DNA of 64,000 nucleotides from an uncultured Faecalibacterium sp. (GCA_934547065.1 CAKTEF010000007.1:1-64000), one strand, 5' to 3'; positions 34,845-43,680 are shown, counted from the stretch's first letter. Notes: generated by a model from the sequence alone, not told the origin. Numbers and translations: made by a program.

Positions 34845-36011
34845 TCAACCTGCCACACCGGCCCGGTAAAGGTAGGGATCGGTGGTAAAGCTTGCGTAGC
34901 TGTACAGCACCAGGATCTGGTCATAGCCATTGTCCGCGATCAGCTGATCCAGCCCGTAATTGTAATTGCGGAAATCCACCACGTCGATCACGGCGTAGTT
35001 TGCGGCCAGGTAAGGCACAAAGCTGTTGGCGTAGCTGTCCTTGATGACCAGGATCTTGCCCGCACCGTCGCCGGAGATGCGGCTCAGGCCGTTGTTGCCG
35101 TGCAGGAACATGGCGTACTTATCATACACGTTCAGCTTGTCGGTGTCGTACAGGCCGGTGGTAGTGCCCTGGGTGGGCTGGCCCGGGCCGGTGACGTTCC
35201 AAATGGTCAGGCGGTTCTGCAGATCGTACCAGGTGATGGTGTCCGGCTCCGCGTTCCAGGTGCGCGCCTTGGAGTAGTGGGTGCCGTAGAAATCTTCCGC
35301 CGTTTCCGCCGTGTGGGCCGTGCGGTCAAAGGGGGTCAGGCCCAGCGTTTTGCAGAACTGCTCATACGCATAGTAGGCCCCCAGCGTGGTCCAATGGTGG
35401 TCGGTGCGGTAATAAAGGTACTCGTCCTTGTGCTCGGCCAGGGTGCCGGTCACGTTCAGGAAATGGCCGCCCTGCACGGCATTTCCCGCCTCGGCGATCC
35501 GCGCTTCCTCGTCCACCTGGGGCACGCCTGCGGGCAGGTCCTCCGGGTAGAGGACGGCTGCCGACGGCACCAGCATGAAGTTCACCTTGCCGGGATAGCG
35601 CTGGCACAGCGACTGCACCGCCGCCAGGTTCCGGCCAAACGTCTTTTGGTCCGAAGCCAGGGTCTGATACCGGCGGACGAACATCCGGTGCTCCTTGCCC
35701 AGCAGGATGCCGCCGCTCTGCGTTTTCTGGAACAGGGTCGTCTCCGCCAGGCTCTGCAGGCCGATCCACTGATCCCGCCCGAACACCTGATCCTTGACGT
35801 ATCGGGTGTAGGTGGTAAAGTAGTCGTTCAGCCCGTCCACCGTAACGGCCGAAAGCTTGGGCTTCTGGGTCAGGGTGGTGTTTTCCAGCTCACTGTATGC
35901 CCGGTCCGGGGTCACCAGGTCCAGCACGAACAGGGCCGCAAAAAACAGGGTGAATGCCGCCAGCACCGGGTACTGCCGCAGGGAGACGCTGTGTTTGGAA
36001 TGCTTGTCCAT
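34845..36011 (-). CDS. DHHW-family protein of a surface acylation system (AlgX/AlgJ-like)
   Basis: The 388-residue protein has one N-terminal membrane helix (about 13-33) and an extracytoplasmic domain. It contains the hallmark YYRTDHHWTTLGAYYAY segment, with a DHHW motif like the catalytic site of SGNH-type AlgX/AlgJ, and a later KILVIKDSYANSFVPYL segment. Such proteins pair with an MBOAT partner to put acyl groups on exported polymers. Here the MBOAT gene lies 16 bp upstream. The polymer acylated is unknown. The start at 36011 follows GGGAGG. Confidence 0.88.
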   Translation of the reverse strand: MDKHSKHSVSLRQYPVLAAFTLFFAALFVLDLVTPDRAYSELENTTLTQKPKLSAVTVDGLNDYFTTYTRYVKDQVFGRDQWIGLQSLAETTLFQKTQSGGILLGKEHRMFVRRYQTLASDQKTFGRNLAAVQSLCQRYPGKVNFMLVPSAAVLYPEDLPAGVPQVDEEARIAEAGNAVQGGHFLNVTGTLAEHKDEYLYYRTDHHWTTLGAYYAYEQFCKTLGLTPFDRTAHTAETAEDFYGTHYSKARTWNAEPDTITWYDLQNRLTIWNVTGPGQPTQGTTTGLYDTDKLNVYDKYAMFLHGNNGLSRISGDGAGKILVIKDSYANSFVPYLAANYAVIDVVDFRNYNYGLDQLIADNGYDQILVLYSYASFTTDPYLYRAGVAG

Positions 36012-36027
36012 TGGTTTGCTGCCTCCC

Positions 36028-37446
36028 TCAGAAATTGAAATACAGGAACGGGCTGTTGGTGCTGCCCACCACATATGCCGTGGAGAGCACCAGCAGCGCC
36101 AGCACCGTGGCCACCCGTGTCAGGGTGCGGCGGCGCAGCCGATTCCACAGCGTTTCGATGAGCGGGGTGCAGCAGACCGCACTGACGGCCAGCAGCACAC
36201 CGTAATTGCGCAGGAAATACACCGGCGAAGCTCCGCCGGAGGGGACAAAGAGCTTTTGGAACAGCAGCCCGAAGCCCACGCCCGGCTCGTTGCCCACAAA
36301 CATGGCCCAGCCCACCACCACCAGGAACATGGTGTAAAGGTGGGGCCACACCCGGCCTTTTTCCAGGTGCTTGAGCAGGAACAGCTTTTCCACGGCCAGC
36401 AGCACAAAATAGTACAGGCCCCAGCAGATGAAGTTCCAGTTGGCACCGTGCCAGATGCCGGTGAGCAGCTCCACCACGAACAGGTTGAAGATCTGCCGTT
36501 TCAGGCCCCGGCGGTTGCCGCCCAGCGGGATATACACATACTCCCGGAACCAGCCCGAAAGCGTGATGTGCCAGCGCCGCCAGAACTCGGTGATGGAGCG
36601 GGAAATATAGGGGAAATTGAAGTTCTGGGGGAACTCAAAGCCCAGCATTTTGCCCATGCCAATGGCCATCATCGAGTAGCCGGAAAAATCAAAGTACAGC
36701 TGCAGCGAGTAGGCGATCACGCCCAGCCAGACCAGCGGGGTGGAGGCGTTGGCCAGCCCGACACAGGTCGTGGACGGGCTGGATGCCACGCCGATGATGT
36801 CGGTCCACAGTGCGCCCACGGCATCGGCCAGCAGCACCTTTTTGGCCAGGCCAAAGGTGAACAGGGTCATGCCCTCCTCGATCCGGGCCGGGCTGTACCG
36901 GCCCTTGTAGACGTGCAGCTGGGCCGCAACGTCGCGGTATTTGACGATGGGGCCTGCGATCAGCTGGGGGAACATGACCACATACGCGCCAAAATCAATG
37001 ATGTTGTGTTCGGTTTTCACGTCCCGGCGGTACACGTCGATGGTGTAGGAAAGGGTCTGGAACGTGTAAAAGCTGATGCCCAGCGGCAGGGTCCCGATGC
37101 CCTGGATGGAAGCAAAGCTTGTCCCCAGCAGGCTGTTCAGGCTGGAAAGGACAAAGTTTGCATACTTGAAATAGAACAGCATCCCCAGGCTGCCCGCCAG
37201 CGCGGCCAGCAGAAAGCCCTTGCGGGCGGCAGGGGTTGCATCCCATTTTTCCAGCCCCAGCCCGCACAGATAGTTGAGCAGGATCAAAGCCAGCATGACC
37301 GGGAAGAACCGCACCTCGCCCCAGCAGTAGAACACCAGGCTGCACACGAACAGCACGGTGTTCTTGAGCTTTGCGGGCGCAAGGTAATACAGCGCCAGCG
37401 TGATGGGCAGGAAGCGGAACAGGAAGATGATGGTGCTGAAAACCAA
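36028..37446 (-). CDS. MBOAT O-acyltransferase (AlgI/DltB-like)
   Basis: The 472-residue membrane protein has about ten or more helices. The MBOAT core is visible: FPQLIAGPIVKY, EFWRRWHITLSGWFREYVYIPLG and GIWHGANWNFICWG with the conserved histidine. It passes acyl groups across the membrane. I chose a TTG start at 37446 (AAGGAGG 8 bp upstream, giving MVFSTIIFLFRFLPI, typical of the family) because the upstream ATG precedes the ribosome site. A terminator-like hairpin lies just before that site. Confidence 0.9.
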   Translation of the reverse strand: MVFSTIIFLFRFLPITLALYYLAPAKLKNTVLFVCSLVFYCWGEVRFFPVMLALILLNYLCGLGLEKWDATPAARKGFLLAALAGSLGMLFYFKYANFVLSSLNSLLGTSFASIQGIGTLPLGISFYTFQTLSYTIDVYRRDVKTEHNIIDFGAYVVMFPQLIAGPIVKYRDVAAQLHVYKGRYSPARIEEGMTLFTFGLAKKVLLADAVGALWTDIIGVASSPSTTCVGLANASTPLVWLGVIAYSLQLYFDFSGYSMMAIGMGKMLGFEFPQNFNFPYISRSITEFWRRWHITLSGWFREYVYIPLGGNRRGLKRQIFNLFVVELLTGIWHGANWNFICWGLYYFVLLAVEKLFLLKHLEKGRVWPHLYTMFLVVVGWAMFVGNEPGVGFGLLFQKLFVPSGGASPVYFLRNYGVLLAVSAVCCTPLIETLWNRLRRRTLTRVATVLALLVLSTAYVVGSTNSPFLYFNF

Positions 37447-37462
37447 AGGGTCTGCCTCCTTC

Positions 37463-37508
37463 AAAAAAGAGCCGTTGCAGCGCACTCTCAGACTCGCGTT
37501 GCAACAGC
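37463..37508 (-). terminator. Attenuator-like terminator before the MBOAT gene
   Basis: GCTGTTGCAACGC pairs with GCGCTGCAACGGC, with small mismatches, and is followed by CTTTTTT. The T-run ends only a few bases before the AAGGAGG of the MBOAT gene. It should cut the amount of message reaching the acyltransferase genes relative to the upstream lipoprotein. Confidence 0.65.
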
Positions 37509-37524
37509 CCCGGTTCGTTTTATT

Positions 37525-38094
37525 TTATTCGCTCAGGGCGCTGTCCACGGCGCTGTCCAGATCGGCGGTACACTCGTTGGAGGCGATGGCCATGACCACC
37601 ATGTTGTCCTTGAACGCGATCACGGCGTTCTCCACGTTGTCCTGGGCCTGGGCAAACTCGGCATAGTTGCCATAGAACGCCACCTGATCCTGCTGGTAAG
37701 CGGCCAGCAGGTTGGCCACATCCTCGGCTTTGCCGTCGGCGGCCTCGATCACCAGCACCAGACCGGCATCGCCGTTGTCGTTGCTCTTGACCCCCTTGTA
37801 GCTCACCACGTCCTCCGCCGGCAGATTGAAGTCATACTCGATGTTCATGGCGGCGATCTCAAACGGGTTGGAGATGGGGTTTGCATCCAGCAGGGTCTGG
37901 AACGGAGCGTTCAGCACATCGCTGCTGTTGTCCTCGCCCAGCTGGGCGCTGGAAGCCTGGCTCAGCACGGTGGAGCTGGGCGCTGCCTCGGCCGAAGAAG
38001 CCGTGGAAGATGCCGGGCTGCCGCACCCGGCCAGAACGGCGCAGCTCAAAGCCAGAGCGGCAGCCGATCCCATCATTTTTGCAGAAAGTTTCAT
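37525..38094 (-). CDS. DUF4358-type lipoprotein
   Basis: The 189-residue lipoprotein has a signal peptide with lipobox LAGC, a Ser/Ala-rich linker (about 32-60) and a C-terminal domain of about 125 residues. The spacing of ADGKAEDVANLLAAYQQDQ and the EIAAMNIEYDF start resemble DUF4358 proteins, which are often encoded beside MBOAT/DHHW genes in clostridia. Its role in acylation is unknown. The start at 38094 follows GAGGG. Confidence 0.75.
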   Translation of the reverse strand: MKLSAKMMGSAAALALSCAVLAGCGSPASSTASSAEAAPSSTVLSQASSAQLGEDNSSDVLNAPFQTLLDANPISNPFEIAAMNIEYDFNLPAEDVVSYKGVKSNDNGDAGLVLVIEAADGKAEDVANLLAAYQQDQVAFYGNYAEFAQAQDNVENAVIAFKDNMVVMAIASNECTADLDSAVDSALSE

Positions 38095-38168
38095 GGAATA
38101 TTCCCTCTTTGTCACTAGATTACACCTGGCCTGCGGGGGCAGAAGTTTCCCGATGGCAGGCCATTCTT

Positions 38169-38197
38169 ATCTTATCATATCGCTTCCGGAATTGCAA
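38169..38197 (-). promoter_or_regulatory. Promoter of the lipoprotein-MBOAT-DHHW operon
   Basis: TTGCAA (38197-38192), a 17-bp spacer and TAAGAT (38174-38169) lie about 75 bp before the lipoprotein gene. Confidence 0.65.
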
Positions 38198-38242
38198 ACG
38201 GCAAGCCGAAACTTTTACGGTTTCTTCACCGGTGTGCCCCGC

Positions 38243-39151
38243 TCAGCCCGCAATGGCCTGCAGCTGGGCCGCATACTCCTCAAAGCACAGGCCGCTGGCG
38301 TTGATCCGGGCGGCATTCTCCCTGCCCACATAGCGCCAGTGCCACGGCTCATAGGTGATCTCGGTGATGTCCTCGGCCCCCTTGGGGTAGCGCAGGATAA
38401 AACCGTAATCCCCGGCGTGCTCACACAGCCAGCGGAACGCGGCGGTGTTCTCAAAGCCCTCGTCCAGGCCCGTGTGCTCCGGGCTGTTCAGGTCCGCCGC
38501 CAGGCCGCAGTTGTGCTCCGAGTAGCCCGGCGGGTTGACCACGGCTGCCGCCATCTCCTTGGCCGTGGCCGTGTCGTAGCCCTTGTCCTGATAGAACTTT
38601 GTTTTCCGCTCGTACAGGCCAGTCTGGTACTTCACGCTGCGGTAGCCGCTCTGCATCCAGACGGTCACGCCGTCGGCCGCAGCGGCTTTCTGCATCTCTA
38701 AAAATGCGTCGCAGGCCGCCGTTTGCAGCGTTTTGTTCACAGCCGTGGCCGAGCCGCATTCTTTCGTCTCAAACGTGTAGTCGTCCGGCATCTTGTTGGT
38801 GTGGTTCACCAGCACCATGAACGGGTCGGCCAGCATGGCGGCGGCCTCGCTCCGGGTCAGGCCCAGGGCGTTCTCGGCGCTTTCCTGCACGGCGGCACTC
38901 CCGGCACCGGGGGCCGCCGAGGAAACCGATGCCGCCGGGGAAACCGATGCCGCCGGGGAAGCCGGAGCACCGGCGGCATCGGCGGCAGGCACCGGGGCCG
39001 GACGGCGGGAAAGCAGGAATGCAGCCCCGCCCACCATCAGGCAGGCCGCCGCAGTCAGTCCGGCCACCCGGCGGATGGCGCGGTTCCGGCGGCGGCGGCG
39101 CACCTCGGCACGGGTCATGCGGCGGCGCGGGGGATAGGGATTCTGGTTCAT
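38243..39151 (-). CDS. VanY-family D-alanyl-D-alanine carboxypeptidase
   Basis: This is a 302-residue zinc peptidase that trims the terminal D-Ala of peptidoglycan stems. A very basic N terminus (RRRMTRAEVRRRRRNRAIRR) precedes one membrane helix (about 30-47). A low-complexity A/S/P/V linker (about 50-90, with a repeated PAASVS) follows, then the VanY domain with SGYRS, the zinc motif SEHNCGLAADL and EPWHWRYVG. It diverges from spoVAC. No vancomycin-resistance genes are near, so it is a housekeeping wall enzyme. Confidence 0.9.
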   Translation of the reverse strand: MNQNPYPPRRRMTRAEVRRRRRNRAIRRVAGLTAAACLMVGGAAFLLSRRPAPVPAADAAGAPASPAASVSPAASVSSAAPGAGSAAVQESAENALGLTRSEAAAMLADPFMVLVNHTNKMPDDYTFETKECGSATAVNKTLQTAACDAFLEMQKAAAADGVTVWMQSGYRSVKYQTGLYERKTKFYQDKGYDTATAKEMAAAVVNPPGYSEHNCGLAADLNSPEHTGLDEGFENTAAFRWLCEHAGDYGFILRYPKGAEDITEITYEPWHWRYVGRENAARINASGLCFEEYAAQLQAIAG

Positions 39152-39186
39152 AGGAGCCTTCTTTCTTCAGATCATGGCATGATTCA

Positions 39187-39217
39187 GGGATAGTCTGGGC
39201 ATTTTCCGGGCATTCTA
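39187..39217 (+). promoter_or_regulatory. Possible sigma-G-type promoter of the spoVA genes
   Basis: GGGATA (39187-39192), an 18-bp spacer and CATTCTA (39211-39217) resemble the forespore sigma-G pattern (GNATR / CATnnTA). No sigma-A boxes of comparable quality occur here. spoVA is a known sigma-G operon in Bacillus, which supports the reading. Confidence 0.5.
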
Positions 39218-39235
39218 ACCCCTGAGGTGACAGCA

Positions 39236-39673
39236 ATGAAGCTTTCTGCACAGGAATATGCCCGGCGGGTCAAAAAAGTCAGCCCGCCCTCGCCCCTTGG
39301 CACCGACTGCCTGTGGGCGTTTGGCACCGGGGGCGGCATCTGCCTTTTGGGCGAGGTGCTGCGCCAGCGGTATCTTGCCCTGGGGCTGGAAACCGATCTG
39401 GCCGGCACCCTGACCAGCTGCAGCCTGATCGTTCTCTCTGCGCTTCTGACCACCTTTGGTCTGTACCAGAAGCTGGCCGCGCGGGCGGGGGCCGGGTCGC
39501 TGGTGCCCATCACCGGCTTTGCCAACGCCGTGGTCAGCGCGGCGCTGGAGTTCAAGACCGAGGGCCGCGTCTGCGGCACCGGAGCCAAGATGTTCACCAT
39601 CGCGGGGCCGGTCATCGTGTACGGCACGCTGGCCGCCGTGATCTACGGCGGGGTGCTCTGGCTGCTGGGCTGA
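39236..39673 (+). CDS. spoVAC: Stage V sporulation protein AC
   Basis: This is a 145-residue membrane protein of the SpoVA channel, which moves dipicolinic acid into the forespore and releases it on germination. Three or four hydrophobic stretches and the segments SPLGTDCLWAFGTGGGICLLGE and PITGFANAVVSAALEFKTEG are typical. The ATG at 39236 has GAGGTGA 6 bp upstream. It is the first gene of spoVAC-AD-AE. Confidence 0.93.
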   Translation: MKLSAQEYARRVKKVSPPSPLGTDCLWAFGTGGGICLLGEVLRQRYLALGLETDLAGTLTSCSLIVLSALLTTFGLYQKLAARAGAGSLVPITGFANAVVSAALEFKTEGRVCGTGAKMFTIAGPVIVYGTLAAVIYGGVLWLLG

Positions 39674-39805
39674 ACACCTTATTTACAATACGCACGTCCG
39701 GGCGCAAAAATTGCAGCTTCCCGGCGAGGCACACGTTCCGACCGCGTGCGGCGATATTATACCACAAAATCCAAAGAATAGCATCCCTGAAAGGGGGAAT
39801 TTTTC

Positions 39806-40834
39806 ATGGCGATCCGCCACGGCGACACCCTGGTGTTCGCCCACAGCCCGGTCATCGCGGCCCACGCCGCCATCGGCGGCAAAAAGGAGGGCGAAAGCCC
39901 CCTTGCCGCCGAGTTTGACGAGCTGAGCACCGACAACCGTTTCGGCCAGACCAGCTGGGAAGCCGCCGAAGCGCAGCTGCAGCTGCGGGCTGCGCGGCTC
40001 TGCCTGAAAAAGGCCGACACCGCCGAGCAGGAAGTCAGCCTGGTGCTGGCCGGGGACCTGCAGGCCCAGTGTACGGCCTCCGGCTACGCGCTGCGCACCC
40101 TGGGCCTGCCCTTTGCGGGGCTGTTCGGGGCTTGCAGCACCATGGCCGAGGCCCTGGGCCTGGGGGCGGCCCTGTGCAGTGCCGGGCTGGCCGAAAACCT
40201 GCTGGCCATGACATCCAGCCATTTCTGCGCGGCAGAGCGCCAGTTCCGCACCCCGCTGAGCTACGGGGCCGTGCGCACTCCCACCGCCCAGTGGACCGCC
40301 ACGGCAGCGGGAGCCTGCCTGCTCCGCCCGGCCGGGCAGGGGGCAGCCATCCGGGCCGTGACCTTTGGCCGGGTGCAGGACCTGGGCATCCGGGACATCA
40401 ACAACATGGGCGCGGCCATGGCCCCGGCGGCCGCCGCCACCCTGCTGCGCTATTTTGCCGACACCCATTCCGGCCCGCAGGACGTGGATGCCATTTACAC
40501 CGGGGACCTGGGCCATGTGGGCAGCCAGCTGTTCCGGGAGCTGCTGGCCGCCGAGGGGCTGCTGGTCAAGAACCATGTGGACTGCGGCTCCATCCTCTAC
40601 GACCCCGAAGATCCCGGCATCAAAAGCGGCAGTTCCGGTCCGGGCTGCTCGGCTGCCGTGCTCTGCGGGCACATCCTGCCCCGGCTGGAGCGGGGCAGCC
40701 AGCGGCGGGTGCTGTTTTTGGCAACCGGTGCCCTGATGAGCCAGACCACTTTTTTGCAAAAGGAGAGCATCCCCGCCATTGCCCACCTGGTGGAGCTTGC
40801 CGCGCCCGGCGCACAGAACGGAGGTGCCGCATGA
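39806..40834 (+). CDS. spoVAD: Stage V sporulation protein AD
   Basis: The 342-residue protein has a thiolase-like fold and binds dipicolinic acid in the SpoVA complex. Visible are FAGLFGACSTMAEAL (the nucleophile region of the thiolase fold), TSSHFCAAERQFRTPL and the C-terminal SGSSGPGCSAAVLCG. It lies 132 bp after spoVAC with its own ribosome site (AAAGGGGG). Its last codons overlap the spoVAE start (ATGA). Confidence 0.93.
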   Translation: MAIRHGDTLVFAHSPVIAAHAAIGGKKEGESPLAAEFDELSTDNRFGQTSWEAAEAQLQLRAARLCLKKADTAEQEVSLVLAGDLQAQCTASGYALRTLGLPFAGLFGACSTMAEALGLGAALCSAGLAENLLAMTSSHFCAAERQFRTPLSYGAVRTPTAQWTATAAGACLLRPAGQGAAIRAVTFGRVQDLGIRDINNMGAAMAPAAAATLLRYFADTHSGPQDVDAIYTGDLGHVGSQLFRELLAAEGLLVKNHVDCGSILYDPEDPGIKSGSSGPGCSAAVLCGHILPRLERGSQRRVLFLATGALMSQTTFLQKESIPAIAHLVELAAPGAQNGGAA

Positions 40835-41187
40835 ATTATTTCTGGGCCTTTGTCGTCGGCGGCGCGATCTGTGGGATCGGCCAGCTGTTCATCGACCTGA
40901 CCGGCCTGACCCCCGCCCGCATCCTGACAGGCTATGTGGTGGCGGGGGTGGTGCTCTCGGCGCTGGGATGGTATGCCCCGCTGGCCGAGTTTGCGGGCTG
41001 CGGGGCCACCGTGCCCCTGCTGGGCTTCGGCCACCTGCTGGCCAAAGGCGTGCAGACGGCCCTGGCCGAGGAGGGTGCCATCGGCATCCTGACCGGCGGC
41101 CTGACCGCAGCCGCCGCCGGCATCACCACCAGCCTTGTCTGCGGCGTTTTATGTTCGCTGATCGGGAAAAGCCACGATCAGAACTAG
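40831..41187 (+). CDS. spoVAE: Stage V sporulation protein AE
   Basis: This is a 118-residue membrane protein with about four helices, the third part of the minimal SpoVA channel (C, D, E). Segments VVGGAICGIGQLFIDLTGLTP and GATVPLLGFGHLLAKGV are family-typical. The start at 40831 has GGAGG 5 bp upstream and overlaps spoVAD by 4 bp. A bidirectional terminator follows. Confidence 0.92.
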   Translation: MNYFWAFVVGGAICGIGQLFIDLTGLTPARILTGYVVAGVVLSALGWYAPLAEFAGCGATVPLLGFGHLLAKGVQTALAEEGAIGILTGGLTAAAAGITTSLVCGVLCSLIGKSHDQN

Positions 41188-41210
41188 GCGCGCCGCTGCC
41201 AGGCATAACA

Positions 41211-41243
41211 AAAACCCCTGTACCGGAACGGCACAGGGGTTTT
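41211..41243. terminator. Bidirectional terminator between spoVAE and rpsT
   Basis: Stem AAAACCCCTGT/ACAGGGGTTTT has T-runs on both strands. It lies 24 bp after spoVAE and 21 bp after the convergent rpsT. Confidence 0.92.
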
Positions 41244-41263
41244 GTTCGTCAATCAGAAAGCGA

Positions 41264-41524
41264 TCAAGCGTTCTTGTTAGCACGCTTTGCCATACGGCTG
41301 ATCTTGCGGCTTGCGGTGTTCTTCTTGATGACACCCTTAGCGCGAGCCTTGTCGATCGCGGAAACAGCAGCCAGGACGGTTGCGTCCTTGTCAGCGGCAT
41401 TCGCATCGATGGCAGCGTCTGCCTTCTTGACGACTGTTTTCAGGTTGGTCTTAATGGCCTTGTTGTGAGCCTGCTCTGCAGCAGCCTGCACGACGCGGTC
41501 CTTCTGAGATTTGATGTTAGGCAT
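41264..41524 (-). CDS. rpsT: 30S ribosomal protein S20
   Basis: This is an 86-residue, very basic protein that binds 16S rRNA. It has the typical start MPNIKSQKDRV and an end rich in K, R and A (KNTASRKISRMAKRANK). The ATG at 41524 has AAGGAGG upstream. It is transcribed away from gpr; an rpsT-gpr-spoIIP grouping is common in Bacillota. Confidence 0.97.
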   Translation of the reverse strand: MPNIKSQKDRVVQAAAEQAHNKAIKTNLKTVVKKADAAIDANAADKDATVLAAVSAIDKARAKGVIKKNTASRKISRMAKRANKNA

Positions 41525-41562
41525 TCGTTCCACCTCCTTGGCTACCTATAACAGCGCACCTT

Positions 41563-41591
41563 ATGATACCATATTTGCCGTACCAGCGCAA
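41563..41591 (-). promoter_or_regulatory. Promoter of rpsT
   Basis: TTGCGC (41591-41586), a 17-bp spacer and TATCAT (41568-41563) lie about 40 bp before rpsT. Confidence 0.65.
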
Positions 41592-41645
41592 GCCTTTTTT
41601 GAATTTTTGTTTAGAAAAGTTTTGCTTTTCCCATACTCAGGGCAG

Positions 41646-41673
41646 GGTTTTGGGCAAAACGCCGCCCAAAACC
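41646..41673 (+). promoter_or_regulatory. Hairpin in the gpr leader
   Basis: A perfect 10-bp stem (GGTTTTGGGC/GCCCAAAACC, 8-nt loop) lies about 28 bp before the gpr start. A weak sigma-F/G-like pair (TGTTTA, 18 bp, CATACTC, near 41605-41636) precedes it. There is no T-run, so it is not a terminator. Confidence 0.45.
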
Positions 41674-41701
41674 GGGAAATCCTGTCTGGGAGGGGTTTTG
41701 G

Positions 41702-42481
41702 ATGCGTTTTACCGACCTTGCCGACGAACTGTTTGCGCCCGGCAGCACGCCGCCCGCCGGGGTGCGGGTGGCCACCGCCCGTCAGGGCAGCGTGACCGTG
41801 ACCCGCGTGGAGGTGGCGCGGGAGGGGCTGGCCCGCCCACGCGGGCGGTATGTCACGCTGGAAGTGCCTAATGTCAGCCTGCTGGACGAGCGGGACCCCG
41901 CCGTGATCGAGACCGCTGCCCATGAGCTGCGGGCCCTGCTGCCCCCGGCCGGGCCGGTGCTGGTGCTGGGGGTGGGCAACCGCCGGGTCACTGCCGATGC
42001 CCTGGGCCCCCGCACGGTGCAGAAGATCTTTGTCACGCTGGGGCAGCGGGCCGTTCCGGTGCCGGGCATCCGCCCGGTGGCCGCCGTGGCCCCCGGCGTT
42101 TCGGCTGCCACCGGGCTGAGCTTGCAGCAGCTGGCCGGGGCGCTGGTGCGGGAGATGCGCCCCTGTGTCCTGCTGTGCGTGGACAGCCTTTGCTCCGCCG
42201 AGCCGGAGCGCCTGGGCCGCACGCTCCAGTTTTCCGACACCGGCCTGTGCCCGGCCCGGCCCGACAGCTCCCGCCATCTGGATGCCGCCCGGCTGGGGGT
42301 TCCGGTGGTGGCCGCAGGCATCCCCACCCTGATGCAGGCAGAGGAGGGCAAAGACCTTGTGGTCACCCCGCGCGATCTGGACGGAGTTATTTCCCACGGG
42401 GCGGCGCTGCTGGCAGCCGCCGTCAACCGGGCGCTGCAGCCCCGGCTCAGCATCGCCCAGCTGTGCTGGCTGGTGGGGTGA
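41702..42481 (+). CDS. gpr: Spore germination protease GPR
   Basis: This protease degrades small acid-soluble spore proteins during germination. The 259-residue protein is shorter than the Bacillus enzyme (about 370). The two aspartates equivalent to the essential pair are present: D99 (VTADALGP) and D161 (LCVDSL), with QFSDTGLCP following. The difference in length appears to lie in the N-terminal propeptide and the C terminus. The start follows GGGAGGGG. It is followed by spoIIP after 60 bp. Confidence 0.9.
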   Translation: MRFTDLADELFAPGSTPPAGVRVATARQGSVTVTRVEVAREGLARPRGRYVTLEVPNVSLLDERDPAVIETAAHELRALLPPAGPVLVLGVGNRRVTADALGPRTVQKIFVTLGQRAVPVPGIRPVAAVAPGVSAATGLSLQQLAGALVREMRPCVLLCVDSLCSAEPERLGRTLQFSDTGLCPARPDSSRHLDAARLGVPVVAAGIPTLMQAEEGKDLVVTPRDLDGVISHGAALLAAAVNRALQPRLSIAQLCWLVG

Positions 42482-42541
42482 GGTCACTTCTAAATCGTCA
42501 GCCCGGCTCATACAGTAGCACCGAGAGGGGAGGGGACTGCC

Positions 42542-43672
42542 ATGCGCCGAGATTCCGGGAGCACCGGGGTGGGACACGCCCTGGCCTTTGCGGCCGCCGC
42601 CGGGGCGGCCCTGGCGCTGGCCCTGGCCGCCCACGGGCTGCTGCTGACGCTGGCCGCCGTCCTCATCGGGCCGCTGCCCGCCGCCCAGACGGCCCTTTCC
42701 CTGAGCCGGAGCCGTCCCAGCGCCGAAGCCCCGGCCCCGGCGGAGCCGGAATCTTCTGCCGTGCCGGAGGAGCCTGCCGCCGCATCCGGCGCACCGCAGG
42801 CCCCCGCAGCCGTGGAGCTGACGGATTATCTTGTCACGCCGGAACCCGATGAGGCCCGCCCGGCCGATGCCGGGACCGTGATCGAAAAGACCTACCCCCA
42901 GGGCAGCGGCGAAAAGTACATTGCCTGCGGCAGCGGCAGCATCAAGAACAATACCCGCGTCGCTGCCGCCGACATCGCAGCCGAGATCGCAAACCCCATT
43001 CCCTTTGCCGTGGAGTGGGACAGCCCCGATCCCCAGGTGCTCATCCTGCACACCCACGCCACCGAGGACTACCGCCTTTCGGCCGGGCTGTGGTTCCCCG
43101 CCGGGGACGGGGCACGCACCACCGACCGCAGCCTGAACATGTGCGCCGTGGGCCGGATCATGGCCGACACGCTGAACGCCGCCGGGCTGAACACCCTGCA
43201 CGACGAGAGCCTGAACGATTACCCCAGCTACACCGGCAGCTACGAGAACAGCCGGGCCGTGGCCCAGCAGTACCTGGCCCGGTACCCCAGCATCAAGATC
43301 ATCCTGGACGTTCACCGGGATGCCATCGAGACGGAAAGCGGTTCCCGCATGGCTCCCGTCTGCACCGTGAACGGCCGGCAGAGCGCCCAGGTCATGATCA
43401 TCTGCGGGTGCGACAACGGCACCACCGTCTCCCTGCCCGCCTGGCGGCAGAACCTGCGCTTTGCCGCCGCGTGGGAGCGCAGCATGGAGGGGCTGTTCCC
43501 CGGCCTGACCCGGCCGGTGCTGTTCAGCTACCGCTTTTATAATCAGGACCTTCTGCCCGGCAGCCTGCTCATTGAGATCGGCGGCCACGGCAACAACCTC
43601 AACGAGGCTCTTGCCGCCGGTCAGCTGGCCGCACAGGGGCTGGCGGAGGCGCTGCGCCGTGCCGGAGCCTGA
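42542..43672 (+). CDS. spoIIP: Stage II sporulation protein P
   Basis: SpoIIP is the amidase/endopeptidase of the SpoIIDMP engulfment machine. The 376 residues comprise an N-terminal membrane helix (about 12-45), a P/A/E-rich linker and the enzyme domain. The domain carries the zinc motif ILHTHATEDY (H170, H172, E175), ILDVHRDAI and the C-terminal LIEIGGHGNN. The start follows GGGGAGGGG. It lies downstream of gpr as in Bacillus. Confidence 0.92.
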   Translation: MRRDSGSTGVGHALAFAAAAGAALALALAAHGLLLTLAAVLIGPLPAAQTALSLSRSRPSAEAPAPAEPESSAVPEEPAAASGAPQAPAAVELTDYLVTPEPDEARPADAGTVIEKTYPQGSGEKYIACGSGSIKNNTRVAAADIAAEIANPIPFAVEWDSPDPQVLILHTHATEDYRLSAGLWFPAGDGARTTDRSLNMCAVGRIMADTLNAAGLNTLHDESLNDYPSYTGSYENSRAVAQQYLARYPSIKIILDVHRDAIETESGSRMAPVCTVNGRQSAQVMIICGCDNGTTVSLPAWRQNLRFAAAWERSMEGLFPGLTRPVLFSYRFYNQDLLPGSLLIEIGGHGNNLNEALAAGQLAAQGLAEALRRAGA

Positions 43673-43680
43673 AATATGGA

